Assembly (NCBI RefSeq): GCF_026745355.1
Contig: NC_079209.1
Coordinates: 40,305,678-40,369,677 of the forward strand
From: Beta vulgaris subsp. vulgaris
Taxonomy: Eukaryota; Streptophyta; Magnoliopsida; Caryophyllales; Amaranthaceae
Direction: 5' to 3'
DNA length: 64,000 nucleotides
The notes under the pieces were generated by a model. The model was not told the DNA's origin. It saw only the letters and a list, made by a program, of their open reading frames with translations, and made no database searches. Positions 11,294 to 23,000 of this stretch are shown piece by piece (position 1 is the stretch's first letter; each line of letters starts with the position of its first letter). Both the position numbers and the translations under genes were made by a program.

Positions 11294-13038
11294 CTACTTC
11301 AAGGTGTTGATTGCCTTGGCCATTATTTCCATATTCTTTTGTTGTTTTATCACTATATCACTTAGGACTTTCATGAGACCCATCATTTTAACAATTTTAT
11401 CATCCAAAGTCCCATGAAGGTGATTAAAGAACTTTATCATATGTTGAGTAGGGAGAAAAACCTCATTTACCCAACCATAATCATCCGAAGGAACTTGTTC
11501 CTTTCCCTTTGAACTAAAGTCTATAGGTGGTTTTGGTGGAGGAACGGGTGTACGTGTTAGCTTGGGATGGTCCTGTTGTTCCTGAGAGAGGAAAAGAAGG
11601 TGAAGTAGGGGTGTAAAGTGAAGGAAGAAATGGAGGTTAGGGTGATAGGTAAGTAGATGTAGAGGAGAAAGGGTCAGGCTCATTTATTGCAACCTTCATC
11701 TGTTCACAATTGAAAGAAACAAAGAAGGTGGAGGGAGGGATGGAAGGTATGGTGTTTAGGGCAATCGGTATGTTTGGTGAAGAAGGAGGAGTGGGTTCCT
11801 TAGATGAGTTTTTAGATAGTTCCTCTTCGTCAGATAGGAATAAATGAATGTACTCATTTGAAGGAACACAAGTGCGATTTTGGCAATCCTCAACCTATAA
11901 CTTTGCCTAACTTGTTTAGGAATAGGTTCTGTAGGCTTTTTAATAACTATTTTTCGTTTCTTGGGTGGTTGTTCCTTTGGTTCAATAGATGTAGGAACTT
12001 GTTTCTTCAAGATTAGTTCCACTTGTTCCTTCTCTACCACCTTAGACAGTTTTCTCTTTTGTGAGGTACCAGAGGCTATCCTCCCTTGAGTCGAAACCCC
12101 ATCTTAACCAGAGAGGTCCGACCCATACAAAGTTTTTTTTTTTTAAGATATTACCTTGCTTAATTCCCAAGGTAGGCCAACCAGCAGTTTTGACTTTGAA
12201 GTGGGAGAAACGAGAAGTGATGAGTGCTCCATACCCAACAACACTATGATATTCAATATGGTGTGTGAGATGTTGGATAAGAGAGAAGGGAAGTTTATTT
12301 GGATGTGATGGTCAAGGCAAAACATGTAGCACAAATCTAGGAGACCCACCTCATTCCTCTTTCCAGATTGAGGAAAGAGTGCTCTCTATACAAGGTTAAA
12401 CAAAATTTTATGTACTGGCGACAGGAGATTGTGATTGACTTGGGTTTGTACTGGCTAGCAATTCCCCCAAAGGATTAATTGTGTCATCCTGGGAGAAATT
12501 AGGAAATTAAAGGTGACTGTTCATTTCCTTTTGAAATATAAATCAGTTCACGTGCAAGGAACTTCCCTTATTTTTCAGAAATTTTTTTTATTTTCTTCCC
12601 CATAACTTCAGTAGTTTACTCCATCAGTGTTGATGAAGTATGCACAAAATTCGTCCATATGTAAGGGAACTAAGGGATTTTTAAATGCAGTTTCAAAAAG
12701 GTATTCCATACATTGTTCCTTTAGAATTTCAATTAGTTCATTAAATTGAACTTTCTTGGCCCATTCTAGATTTACACAAAATTCAAGTACATACCATGAA
12801 TCACTTCGTTCCACTCGTTTCTTTGAACAAGAAGTGGCAGTTCCTTTGGAAGGAACATATGTTGCTTCTTCTCCCCCCTCAACTAATTTAGAGGTTTCTT
12901 TTTCATCATCTTCCCCAATTAGTTTTTTCGCCTAATACTTGTTCTAGGTGACTCCAAAGTTTGTTCTTCTACCTCCATTGGTGTTTCTTGAGGATTTTCG
13001 ATTTCTAGGGTTTTGGATGGAGAAGAGGGGTTTTCCAT
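11294..13038 (-). pseudogene. Broken copia-associated 'plant transposon protein' (env-like) frame
   Basis: An ATG at 13038 opens MENPSSPSKTLEIENPQE and runs into a stop near 12930. After a frameshift the frame continues with ERSDSWYVLEFCVNLEWA (12608-12814), then a third piece (12143-12349) with GLLDLCYMFCLDHHIQINFP, then a Lys/Pro-rich piece (11756-12040) and a C-terminal piece (11294-11683) with YGWVNEVFLPTQHMIKFF and a helical end. The order resembles the large uncharacterised plant transposon protein domain found next to Sirevirus elements. Function is unknown. It is broken by at least three frameshifts. The family call is from memory and would need a profile search. Confidence 0.5.
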
Positions 13039-13753
13039 TTATGAGGTTTTGGGAGTTTTTGTTTTGAGAAAATGTGAATTAAGAGAAGTTTTTGCCATTT
13101 GGTGGGAAAAATTTGAGGTTTTATCACTAGTGGAAAAAACCCGAGGGGATGCGGTCAAATGTGGGCTTTCGGATGCGGTTTTGGTCCGCAACAGGTGGGG
13201 TCGCAGCAGGTGTGTAAATGAATCTGATGCGGTCCAAAACCGCATCAGAAATGGATAATCTGATGCGGTTTTCCCAAAAACTGAATCAGATTATGGTCTT
13301 GGCGCCAAGGTTTTGGACCTCTATATATATATATATATATATTATTTATATAAAGCATGTATCTAAACATGCCTTAATTAGAAAACATCTCACGCACGCG
13401 TTGTATAAAGTACTCAAAATGGTATTATTATATATAATATAATATTCATAATGTACTACAAATGAAGTTATAAATAAGTACTAAACTAAAAAATAAACAT
13501 ATGAAGTGAGTGTATCTAGTAACATAATCCTAACAAAAAAGCTCAAAGTCGCGACATCATCCTCACATGCAAATGTCGGTAAGGTAGCGTGCTAGCAAAT
13601 CCCGAACCTCGTTTATCTCGGAGCTGTGAAAGAATCCTTCCTTGGTTTGCCCTTGATGAACACCTTACAAAACCATTAATAAATAAACACACATATACAA
13701 GAAATCAATAATGAAATTAAGTGCGGGAGGTTAAATAAATTAAAGTTGAGCTA

Positions 13754-15118
13754 AGAAGTCAAATATCGGCCCGAAATGACCTTCATTTACCCAAATCGGG
13801 TTTCAAAGCATGATAAATAGTTTTTCTTGACTCTAATGGTTATATAGGTATTAGTACTATATATGTCTTAAAATGTGGCTAAATGTGAGAATTTAAGGAA
13901 AATGAACATGAAAGTCTAAAATCGGCCCTAAATGACCTTCATTTACCCAAATTGGGTTTCAAAGCATGATAAATGGTTTTTCTTGACTCTAATGGTTATA
14001 TATGTATCTATTAGTACTATATACGTCTTAACATGTGGCTAAATGTGAGAATTTAAGGAAAATGAAAATGGAAGTCTAAAATCGGACCTAAATGACCTTT
14101 ATTTACCCAAATTGAGTTTCAAAGCATGAGAACTGATTTTTCTTTACTCTAATAATGGTTATATATGTAGCTATTAGTACTATATATGTCTTAACATGTG
14201 GCTAAATGTGAGAATTTAAGGAAAATGAACATGAAAGTCTAAAATCGGCCCTAAATGACCTTCATTTACCCAAATTGGGTTTCAAAGCATGATAAATGGT
14301 TTTTCTTGACTCTAATGGTTATATATGTAGCTATTAGGACTATATATGTCTTAACATGTCGCTAAATGTGAGAATTTAAGGAAAATGAACATGAAAGTCT
14401 AAAAGCAGCCCTAAATGACCTTCATTTACCCAAATTGGGTTTCAAAGCATGATAAATGGTTTTTCTTGACTCTAATGGTTATATAAGTAGCTATTAGTAC
14501 TATATATGTCTTAACATGTGGCTAAATGTGAGCATTTAAGGAAAATGAACATGAAAGTCTAACATCGGCCATAAATTACCTTCATTTACCCAAATTGGGT
14601 TTCAAAACATGATAAATGGTTTTTCTTGACTCTAATGGTTATATATGTAGCTATTAGTACTATATATGTCTTAACATGTGGCTAAATGTGAGCATTTAAG
14701 GAAAATGAACATGAAAGTCTAAAATCGGCCCTAAATGACCTTCATCTACCCAAATTGGGTTTCAAAGCATGAGTAATGGTTTTTCTTGACTCCAATGGTT
14801 ATATATGTAGCTATTAGTACTATATATGTCTTATCATGTGGCTAAATGTGAGAATTTAAGGAAAATGAACATTAAAGACTAAAATCGGCCTTAAATGACC
14901 TTCATTTACCCAAATTGGGTTTTAAAGCATGATAAATGGTTTTTCTTGACTCTAATGGTTATATATGTAGCTATTAGTACTATGTATGTCTTAACATGTG
15001 GCTAAATGTGAGAATTTGAAGGAAAATGAACATGAAAGTCTAAAATCGGCCCAAAATGACCTTCATTTACCCAAAATGGGTTTCAAAGCATGAGAAATGG
15101 TTTTTCTCGACTCTAATG
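13754..15118. repeat. Nine-copy 160-bp tandem array in the CACTA element
   Basis: The landmark CATTTACCCA recurs at about 13783, 13940, 14100, 14263, 14423, 14583, 14743, 14903 and 15064, so the period is 157-163 bp. Units share GGGTTTCAAAGCATGATAAA, then TTTTTCTTGACTCTAATGG, then CTAAATGTGAGAATTTAAGG. The copies differ by a few per cent. It lies between the left terminus and the inverted repeat and does not encode protein. Confidence 0.95.
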
Positions 15119-15150
15119 GGGTGTGTGCAGTGGGGGGGAGGGGGGAGGGC

Positions 15151-15635
15151 TTCTTTGTCTTCTTTCACCAATCAGAACCCAATCAGAACCCAAATTGGGT
15201 TTTTCTTGTTCGGGACTGCATGATTGAATTACCCTAATTGGTGCATAATTCTTCGAATAGACTGAATGATTGATTCAACTTAAGATACAACACCTTGCTC
15301 TTCAGATGAGAAAAGATCCATCGATTTTCTGGTAGCAGTAAATGCCACACTAGTAAAATCGGCTCTCCGAACTCTGATGAGTGGAAAAGTAGGATGAATC
15401 GGCCCCCGAAGCAACATGGAGGACCAAATGATGATTCTACTAGTGTGGCATTTAATGCTACCGAAAAACGGATGGATCTTTTCTCATCTGAAGAGCAAGG
15501 TGTTCTATCTGAGGTTGAATCAATCATGCAGTCTATTCGAAGAATTATGCATCAATCAGGGTAATTCAATCATGTAGTTCCCAACAAGAAAAACCCAATT
15601 TGGGTTCTGATTCGTGAAAGAAGATAAAGAAGCCC
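15151..15635. repeat. Long inverted repeat with a captured exon
   Basis: Left arm 15151-15360 and right arm 15433-15635 are reverse complements at roughly 90 per cent by eye, apart from an extra GGGTTCTGATT-type duplication in the left arm. The spacer is 72 bp. Weaker pairing continues outward into a G-rich tract on the left (15125-15149) and a C-rich tract on the right. A transcript from either strand would fold into a hairpin with a stem of about 200 bp. The arms carry part of an exon plus the start of an intron (see the pseudogene entry at 15361-15560). Confidence 0.93.
15361..15560 (+). pseudogene. Captured exon fragment, NRPE1-like (Pol V largest subunit, before DeCL domain)
   Basis: The spacer and right arm form one open frame of about 66 codons on the plus strand, opposite to the transposase. 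It includes DEWKSRMNRPPKQHGGPNDD, then LFSSEEQGVLSEVESIMQSI, then RRIMHQSG. It ends at 15560, directly before GTAATT, a plausible splice donor, with a stop if read through. The pattern S-E-E..L..(V/I)(E/D).IMQSIR(R/K)IMHQSG matches what I recall of the segment leading into the DeCL (DUF3223) domain of NRPE1. No DeCL core is present. The left arm holds a second, diverged copy on the minus strand with an in-frame stop. Seen: frame, donor, duplication. Inferred from memory: the NRPE1 identity. An unrelated DCL-type protein is the main alternative. Confidence 0.55.
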
Positions 15636-15785
15636 CCCTATTGCCCTTCCCCTGCACCCCTGCACTGCACACCCCTCCCCCTGCACTGCACTGCCCCCCT
15701 GCACACCCCCTGCCCCCCTGCACTGCCTTCCCCCTGCACCCCTACACAGCATCCTGCACACCCCCTTACACAGTCCCCCACCCCG
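15636..15785. repeat. C-rich CTGCACCCC repeat
   Basis: A run built from CCCCTGCAC, CTGCACTGC and CACACCCCC words covers this stretch, with almost no G outside GCA. The complementary minus strand is G-rich. On the other side of the inverted repeat, 15130-15149 carries the matching G-rich tract GGGGGGGAGGGGGGAGGG. Confidence 0.85.
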
Positions 15786-15819
15786 CTCAAAACTAGAAAT
15801 AGGCCATATAACGAGTTTC

Positions 15820-16230
15820 ATGTACCCAAATCGGTTTCTTACATATATAGTGATCTTAATAAGAACTAAACATGCCATTACATGCGGCTAAAAGTGAGAA
15901 AATAAAGAATTGGAACATGAAAAGCCGAAATCGGCCCAAATGACATCCACTTACCCAAAGTGGGTTTCAATACATGTGAAGCTAGTTTAGTTGATTGTAA
16001 TACATATAGTGATCCTAATAAGAACTAAACATGCCATTACATGTGGTAAACGTGAGAAAATAAAGAATTGGAACATGAAAAGCCAAAATCGGTCCAAAAT
16101 GACATCCACTTACCCAAAATGAGTTTCAATACATGTGAATCTAGTTTAGTTGATTGCAATACATATATAGATACTAATAAGAACTAAACATGAAATTACA
16201 TGAAACTAAAAGTGAGAAATTAAAGCGAGT
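15820..16230. repeat. Second, diverged set of the CACTA tandem repeat
   Basis: Three units starting near 15826, 15954 and 16113 share CCCAAAxTGGGTTTCA, CATGCCATTACATG and AATTGGAACATGAAAAGCC. They resemble the 160-bp units on the other side of the inverted repeat but are clearly diverged. The first unit is shortened. Confidence 0.8.
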
Positions 16231-16290
16231 TACCTTCAAAAGCCAAAATCCGGAATTTGAAATTGAGAAGTAGAGCCTTTTGCCAACTTC

Positions 16291-19200
16291 CTATGAAGTG
16301 TCAACCATTATCCCTTCCCCATGATCCGCATGCCTGTAATTTGTTGCTAACTCCACATCAGTGACATTAGCGTCAGGAATGGTGCAAGAAGCGGTGTCTC
16401 TAAAAGCATCATACTCCTCCTCATCCTCAACATCACCAACTCCAAGTATACTTCTTTAAAAGCATCAGAAGGGTCAGTGACATATAATACTTGCTTAACT
16501 TGTGATGCAAGTGTACGAATGGCTCTTCACTTTCTCGTAACCGACCCAGATCTACAAGAGTAAATCCACAAGGATCATCTGTTCTTATGTAGCGTCGGTT
16601 ATAATCAACCAACTTGCATCGGAATAAGCAGACCATGAAACCAGAGTAGTCAAGCTCCCTAATAACCCGCCCATAGTATATCAATATAGCATCAATAGGA
16701 GACTTGTCTTTGGCACTTGCATACTGTGCAGATGATGCCTCTACTAAAATGCCACTATTTTGCAAAGATCTCGATTTTTCATCTTGACGATCTGTCCAAA
16801 ACGTATATCCATTAACATCATAACCCTCATAGGAGTGCACAGCTTCTCGAGGACCAAATGCTAGCCACTTAAGAGTTTCTGAAACAGTGGAATCTACTTT
16901 ACGCATTAACTGGTTATGAAACCAATCAATAAACGTCTTATTATGCAACTGCATCATGCTCTAGCCCCTTTTCCAGGATTCTGATCACGCAACTCCTCCA
17001 TATGTTCATCCAAGTATAGATGGACCTGTACCATATGCTGCAATACAAATAAATGTGCTTGTATCTGCATTTCAACAGGAGGTAAAATCATTTTGGAGCC
17101 AAGTGTACCTTTACCCTCGAGTCTACCCTCGTGTCGAGATGTAGGAAGTCCAATAGGATCAACATTACTTAAGAACTCGGCCACAAAATTATCGACCTCT
17201 TCACTCACAATCCCCTGAATAATGCTTCCTTCTGGTTGCGCTGGATTCCTTACTTTATCTTTCAAAGAGCCCATATGTCTCTTAAATGGATAGCACCACC
17301 TCAAAAACACCGGACCACATAGCTTAATCTCTCGAACTAGATGTACAACCAAATGGACCATAATGTCGAAGAAAGCAGGTGGGAAATACATCTTAAACTT
17401 GCACAAAGTCTCTATCACGCCAACCTGTAGAGCATCAAAGCTTCGACGATTGTAACGTTTTGCTACATATAGTATTGAAAAAAGAACACATCGGCAATAT
17501 CCCTCGAATTGCAATTGGTAAGAATACTTGCATCATTACATGACAATCGTAGGACTTCATACTCGTAGCTTCAACTCACTGTCTAAGGTAACAAATCTTT
17601 TCATGTTCGATGAGTACCCTGATGGAGCCTCAATGTTGTACAGAGACTTGCAAAAAAGCCGTTTTTCAGCTCTAGATAGAGTGTAGCAAGCCGGAGGCAA
17701 ATAGTTCCTATCATCAGCCGACCCTTCTTGAATTTCCTCTTTTTTTCCCTTTCCTTTTCCTTTGCCATTCACTTTCTCTTTTTTCTTTCTTTTCTTAGTG
17801 TCCCTCTTTTGAGCCAATAGCTCTGGTCGAAGCCCCTCACTTTCCAGGTACAGTCGCACTCCTTTGCTATCCTTTGTCTTATGTGGAATATTCATAAGTG
17901 TCCCCAGAATTGCGTCACATACATTCTTCTCTATGTGCATGACATCGAGAAAATGTCTAACCTCTTGATCCTTCCAATATGGAAGTTTCCACATAATAGA
18001 CTCCTTTTTCCAAAGTCCCTTACCACCATCACCCGCTCCTTTGCCGAATGCCATTTCAATACCCTTGACCTAATCAAAAACCTTAACACCAGTCAATGGC
18101 CTACGAGCAACCCCTTCCTCAACTGTTCCATCGAATGCCTTCTTCTTATTACGATAAGGATGGTCGCGTCGAAGGAACCTTCGGGTCCGCATATAAACTT
18201 CTTTATGAGAAGTGGAAATGTATTTAGATTCTGTGTCGATGATGAAAATCGAGCATGCTTTCTTCCCTTTGTTCTTGTACCCGGATAAGTTCCCATAAGC
18301 AGGAAAGTCATTAAGAGTGTATAAAAGCATGGCACGCAATATGAAAACCTCATCAGCATGTGCATCATACACAGAAACTCCTTCATCCCACATTTTTCTC
18401 AAAGCATCAACAAGTGGTTGGATGTAGACATCTATGTCGTTTCCAGGCTGTTTCGGCCCTGAAATAAGAATCGACAACATAATGTACTTGTGTTTCATGC
18501 ACAACCAAGGAGGCAAGTTGTATATAACTAGAAGAACAGACCATGTACTATGTTGAGAACTAAGATTGCCAAATGGGTTCATCCCATCCGTACATAGGCC
18601 AAGCCTCATATTTCTGTCCTCGCCACCAAAGGTCTTATGCAGACGATTGATACCTTTCCACTCAGGAGCGTTAGCCGGATGTTTGAGAAAACCATCCTTT
18701 TTCCTTCTTTCTGTATGCCACCTCAAGTTCTTAGCATCTTTCTTGATTGAAAACATGCGCTTGAATCGTGGTATAATCGGAAGATACCACATCACCTTTG
18801 CTGGAGGCCCTTTCTTATCACCAACCCCTGCGCGCCTATAACGCGACTTCCCACATCGAGGACACTCATCTATATCCGCATATTCATTTCGATATAGCAC
18901 ACAATCGTTTGGATAAGCATGTATCTTCTGGTACTCCAAACTGAAGGGACACATTAGTTTCTTCACATAGTAGTTCGACTGGGGTAGTTCATGGTCGTTC
19001 GACAACATATCACCAAAGGCTTGCAACAAGGAAGTGAAAGTTGAGTCACTTATATTGGCTTTCGTCTTGATGTTAAAGAGTGTTATCATGGCCGTCAGCT
19101 TGGTATACCTCGTACAACCGGGATACAACGGTCCCCATCATCATCATCATCATCATCCTCAATATTCTCATATTCATCCTCGAGGTTCTTGTCATTCTCA

Positions 19201-19319
19201 ATGACATCAAATTCACCTCTTTCATGCACATCGTTAACAACGGCATTCCCACCATCATATATACCCTCCTCACCATGCCAAACCCATACATAGTAGTCTT
19301 GCCTAAACCCACGACGAAA
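16291..19319 (-). pseudogene. CACTA transposase body (TNP2, DUF4218, DUF4216)
   Basis: This is the main part of an En/Spm-type transposase, which cuts and moves CACTA elements. In order it shows the tail of the transposase-associated domain with YYVWVWHGEEG, an acidic stretch ending in an Asp run, then a 352-codon TNP2 frame (18070-19128) with YPGCTRYTKLTA, LGLCTDGMNPFG, YNLPPWLCMKHKYIMLS and LNDFPAYGNLSG. The 17557-18054 piece has DVMHIEKNVCDAILGTLMNI. The 16954-17514 piece is DUF4218-like (MYFPPAFFDIMVHLVVHLV). The 16433-16957 piece is DUF4216-like (YGRVIRELDYSGFMVCLF), and a shifted frame carries on to a stop at 16291. Frame breaks near 19130 (inside a GAT microsatellite), 18060, 17540 and 16480 make it inactive, although some may be introns. 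Confidence 0.9.
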
Positions 19320-19827
19320 GATATTGTAACAGCCCTCTCTAGTTAGCAGCTTAATTAAGACTAACTACAATTAATTAAAGAGGTAAACTACTAATTAGAG
19401 ATGTTGTTAATAAAAGTTCCTAAACCACCCTGCCCTTAGGAGGTTAAGAAATCTGTATATATCCGAGCTTGTTTTATGAAATCAACTTAAGATAATTATT
19501 ACATCATAGTCTAAGTATTTAAGTGTTCGATTTTAAAAATATAAGTTACATCACATAGTTGATTTATACAATAAACATAACGCAGCGGCAGAACACATAA
19601 CACGAACATTTCACACTAGGTTAATCTTTGACCTTCAGTTAAATCCTGCAAAACAGCTGAATATGCCCCCACCAGGACAGGTTCAAAAGAACAAAACAGT
19701 CAGCTTACGCTGGTATACAAGTCCCACCAGTTCATAAATGTTAAAGTGGCTGCAAATAGATTTCCATTTTGACGTAGTATCATAACCAATGAATCACAAA
19801 CATTTCTATTTGATTAAATACCATAAT

Positions 19828-20029
19828 TGTAACAACCCGCACTTCCGAGTTGCTAACTAATCACACTTAAGATACACAAAACACAATCAACACTTAAAAA
19901 CCTCGAATTTACATTTATTAACAACTGTAACAGCCCACACTTCTGAGCTGCTAACTAATCACACTTAAGATACACAAAACACAATTAACACTTTAACAAA
20001 ACCTCGAATTTACGTTTATTCACAGTGGA
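19828..20029. repeat. 98-bp terminal duplication of the nested LTR
   Basis: TGTAACARCCC followed by GCTAACTAATCACACTTAAG and AACACAAT occurs twice, starting at 19828 and 19926. The nested element therefore has two tandem copies of its own terminus. Confidence 0.9.
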
Positions 20030-23000
20030 AACAAAACCTATAAAAACGATCCTGGATATGTGGGTCAGGGGCCCACAACATAACAACTTGAAAATCAAAT
20101 AACAAATTACTTCCAAACAAAGTATCTAATAACTTAACCTCAGCCTACCATTTCATAACATAAAAATCTTCTTCTTGATCAATAATCATATTCCAAGTCC
20201 TCGACATTAACCCTGCAAAATCACTAACAATGAATCCTGCCTCCACTAGGATAGGTTCCAAGAACAAAATCAGAAAAACTGAGTACACACACTGTCCAAC
20301 CAGAAATTCATTTTAGTGGTTTAAAATATAGTTGTGCGGTTTATTACTCATCAAGTGGAACAATCCCAAACTTCAAAAATACTTAAAATCAAATAGTTAG
20401 AAATGTTTTTATTACGGCACCAGCAACCTTTAACTAGAAAGTCCGGTAAAGAGTACTGATACATATACTACAGATAATAAGTTCCTTGCCATAAGGACAA
20501 ATTTCAACAACCGTTGAATACATAAGCTCATCCCAACCTCATTTTTGGTAGTTTAAGACCATTCATATACAATTCATGCTAGAATTCAGTATGCTTCACA
20601 AGTAAGGTGCTTGCTTAAAAATTTCAGGATTACTATCCTTGCACTATCGCATTTAATTTTTATCATGAAGATCACCACTTAGTTCATTCAAAACCCTTTG
20701 GGTCTAGAGCATTTAATTTATTTGGGTAAAGCGAACACGAATAGAGAGGGGCTCCTTACACAAGGAGCCGACTGTCTCTAAGCTAATGGAGGTCGTCACC
20801 CCACCGTTTAAATATTTATGCTTGCAAGCCTTAACCAGGACATGTCCCATTTTTATTATTTACTCGACTTCACCCACCCAGCGAGGGTTCGGAAGGAAAT
20901 TACCCATCCTCCAAGGGTTGTTTTCATACCGTACCTTATTTGGTATCGGCCTTTACCCACTTGTATCCATAGTTTATTTACATAAATAGTTTAAATGCAC
21001 AGTTTATCAATACCACACGTGTTCCAAAAAACACATATTCATCCATGTATAGGTAAAAGAATCACAACTACTATTTGTTGCTAATCATTGCAAGACTTGA
21101 TCTTCTTTTGAAATCTTTTGTTTTACGTCAACAATTTCACATATTAGTTACGTTAAAGATATAAGGAAATAATCAATTCTTTACTGCTTGTAAAAGTCGT
21201 ATAGGCACTTAGTGTGCTCATTTAAACTTTACCAAAAGGGTTGAGTTAACTTGAACATTTGAACTTTTGTCAAAATAATTCAGCAAAAAACTGAACTTAA
21301 AATGAACATAACTTCCTGCTCGGTACTTCGAATTAGGAATTTCCAAAACTTAACCTCAATAACTTTTGGTCATGACTACTCAAAGGAACAATACTCGTCC
21401 ATAACAATATTGAGCATCTCGCTCCATAAATGTTGTTTACTTTCCCATAAAACAATAACTAATCATAATGCTTATTTTCTCAATAACACAAACTTATATC
21501 TTTCAAAACTTATACTCTTGTTCTTAATTCGTATCGCATACTCAATTCCAAAGTGTATCAACGACTTAAACTTCCGTCCGTAAATTAATATAAAACAAAA
21601 CAAAGTTGAAATGTAATTAACATATCCAAAATACCTGAACCTCAATAATCTTATTATAACACAAACTCGAATCTCAAATAATCTCACTTACCTCAAATAT
21701 TCTTTTAAAGGAAGTAATATACATAAAACGTATTCGAAATCAAATGTCTCTCCGTAGTCAACCCATAACATAATCAAAATGTAAAATATGTTTCTCAAAG
21801 ACTTATAAGATAATTAATATTATCGAGACCCAATTCTAAGCTCATGCGATTAACCTGTAATATTTTACTTGTAGATTATAAGGTATCCTCTAACATGTTT
21901 TTACAATTCCCTTCATAATAATAGTTTCTCTTTGTACTTGGACTTCCGTCTTTAACTTATAGCATCTAAACTATAGCATTCCAAATTCTCATGATATGAA
22001 TTTTCCCTTAAAGGTTTTCTTATTCCAATACATGAACTTTCATTGCCAGAATATAACCTTATTACATTATCATAAATCACCTACAATTACTATGGCAAGT
22101 CAAAATATCTCACTCCATATTTCCTAATACTCAACTCGTTGTCCTCATCCTTCTTAAATTTATAATTCACAACCATACGTCCCATTTATTTGTACTGAAA
22201 GCTCATATTAGCTTAACACCATATGCTTAGTATTGTCATTATATAACTTTAATTACCATGCTCTCTATTATCTAGATTTATATTTTTCTTTCCCAACATC
22301 CATTTATATAATCTTACTCATCCAATAGAAGAAATTATGCTCCAAACTCTTTTACTTGACCCCTTTGCGGATATGATCTTTTATTACATAAGTATTGTAA
22401 ATTATATCTCTCTAATCGATACTCCTCTAAACCACACCAAGATTGGATCCTTTATTTCACTGATACGACATTCATATCTCAAATCCTACACATCCTCTGA
22501 ACTCACAAACCTCTCGTAACAACTCCATTAACTCATAAATTAATATTTGACCTTTGAAATTCACATCCAAATTTACTATTCCTAACTATCTAATCTACGT
22601 CCACCACATAACATCTTCATTCTTAGTTAGAACCTCCCAACAATTACTTCATCCTTCAATTTAGACATCACAAATCTTCATTCTTATATAACCAAGCTCC
22701 ATATTATTTTCGGAGATATCTTCGGGTGATACCATTCAGCCTTGTTTATACGCCATAAGTAAATCTTGGGATATTTGACTACTTCTAATAATATCCTCAA
22801 AGCGACAATTGTATTTCTTAAACAGAACTTCACAAGTACCCATCTCACAGCAAACTCATTCTAACTTAGATTCCAAACTCCATATAACATAATTCATCCA
22901 TGATATTCTGTAAAGATATAACTTGTTTCACTAGACTTACGTGTTTCCAAACTTAAATCCGAAAATAATGTTCATTAAATTGACCCAAATTTGAGAGACT

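Larger units (their letters stand above)
8012..13124 (-). mobile_element. 3' part of a Ty1/copia element, Sirevirus-like
   Basis: On the minus strand the order is an env-like reading frame, two purine-rich tracts next to GATGATGACAAAG-type words, then a long LTR. The words TTTTGATGATGACAAAGG and GATGACAAAGGGGGAAAAG are typical of the polypurine region of Sireviruses. The LTR end carries ATTCACCCCCCTC, common near the end of plant copia LTRs. No gag, integrase or RT is present. The upstream part was lost where the large CACTA element begins at 13125. Confidence 0.6.

Noticed and set aside
15348..15445. CACTAGT words within the inverted repeat as nested CACTA ends
   Set aside because: They are part of the captured coding sequence (the codons for TSV) and lack any subterminal repeats.
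15234..15527. 97-codon minus-strand frame across the inverted repeat
   Set aside because: It is the antisense of the captured exon in the right arm and runs through the spacer, so it is a shadow of the plus-strand frame.
18093..18386. 97-codon second frame within the transposase
   Set aside because: It overlaps the well-supported TNP2 frame and has no likeness of its own.
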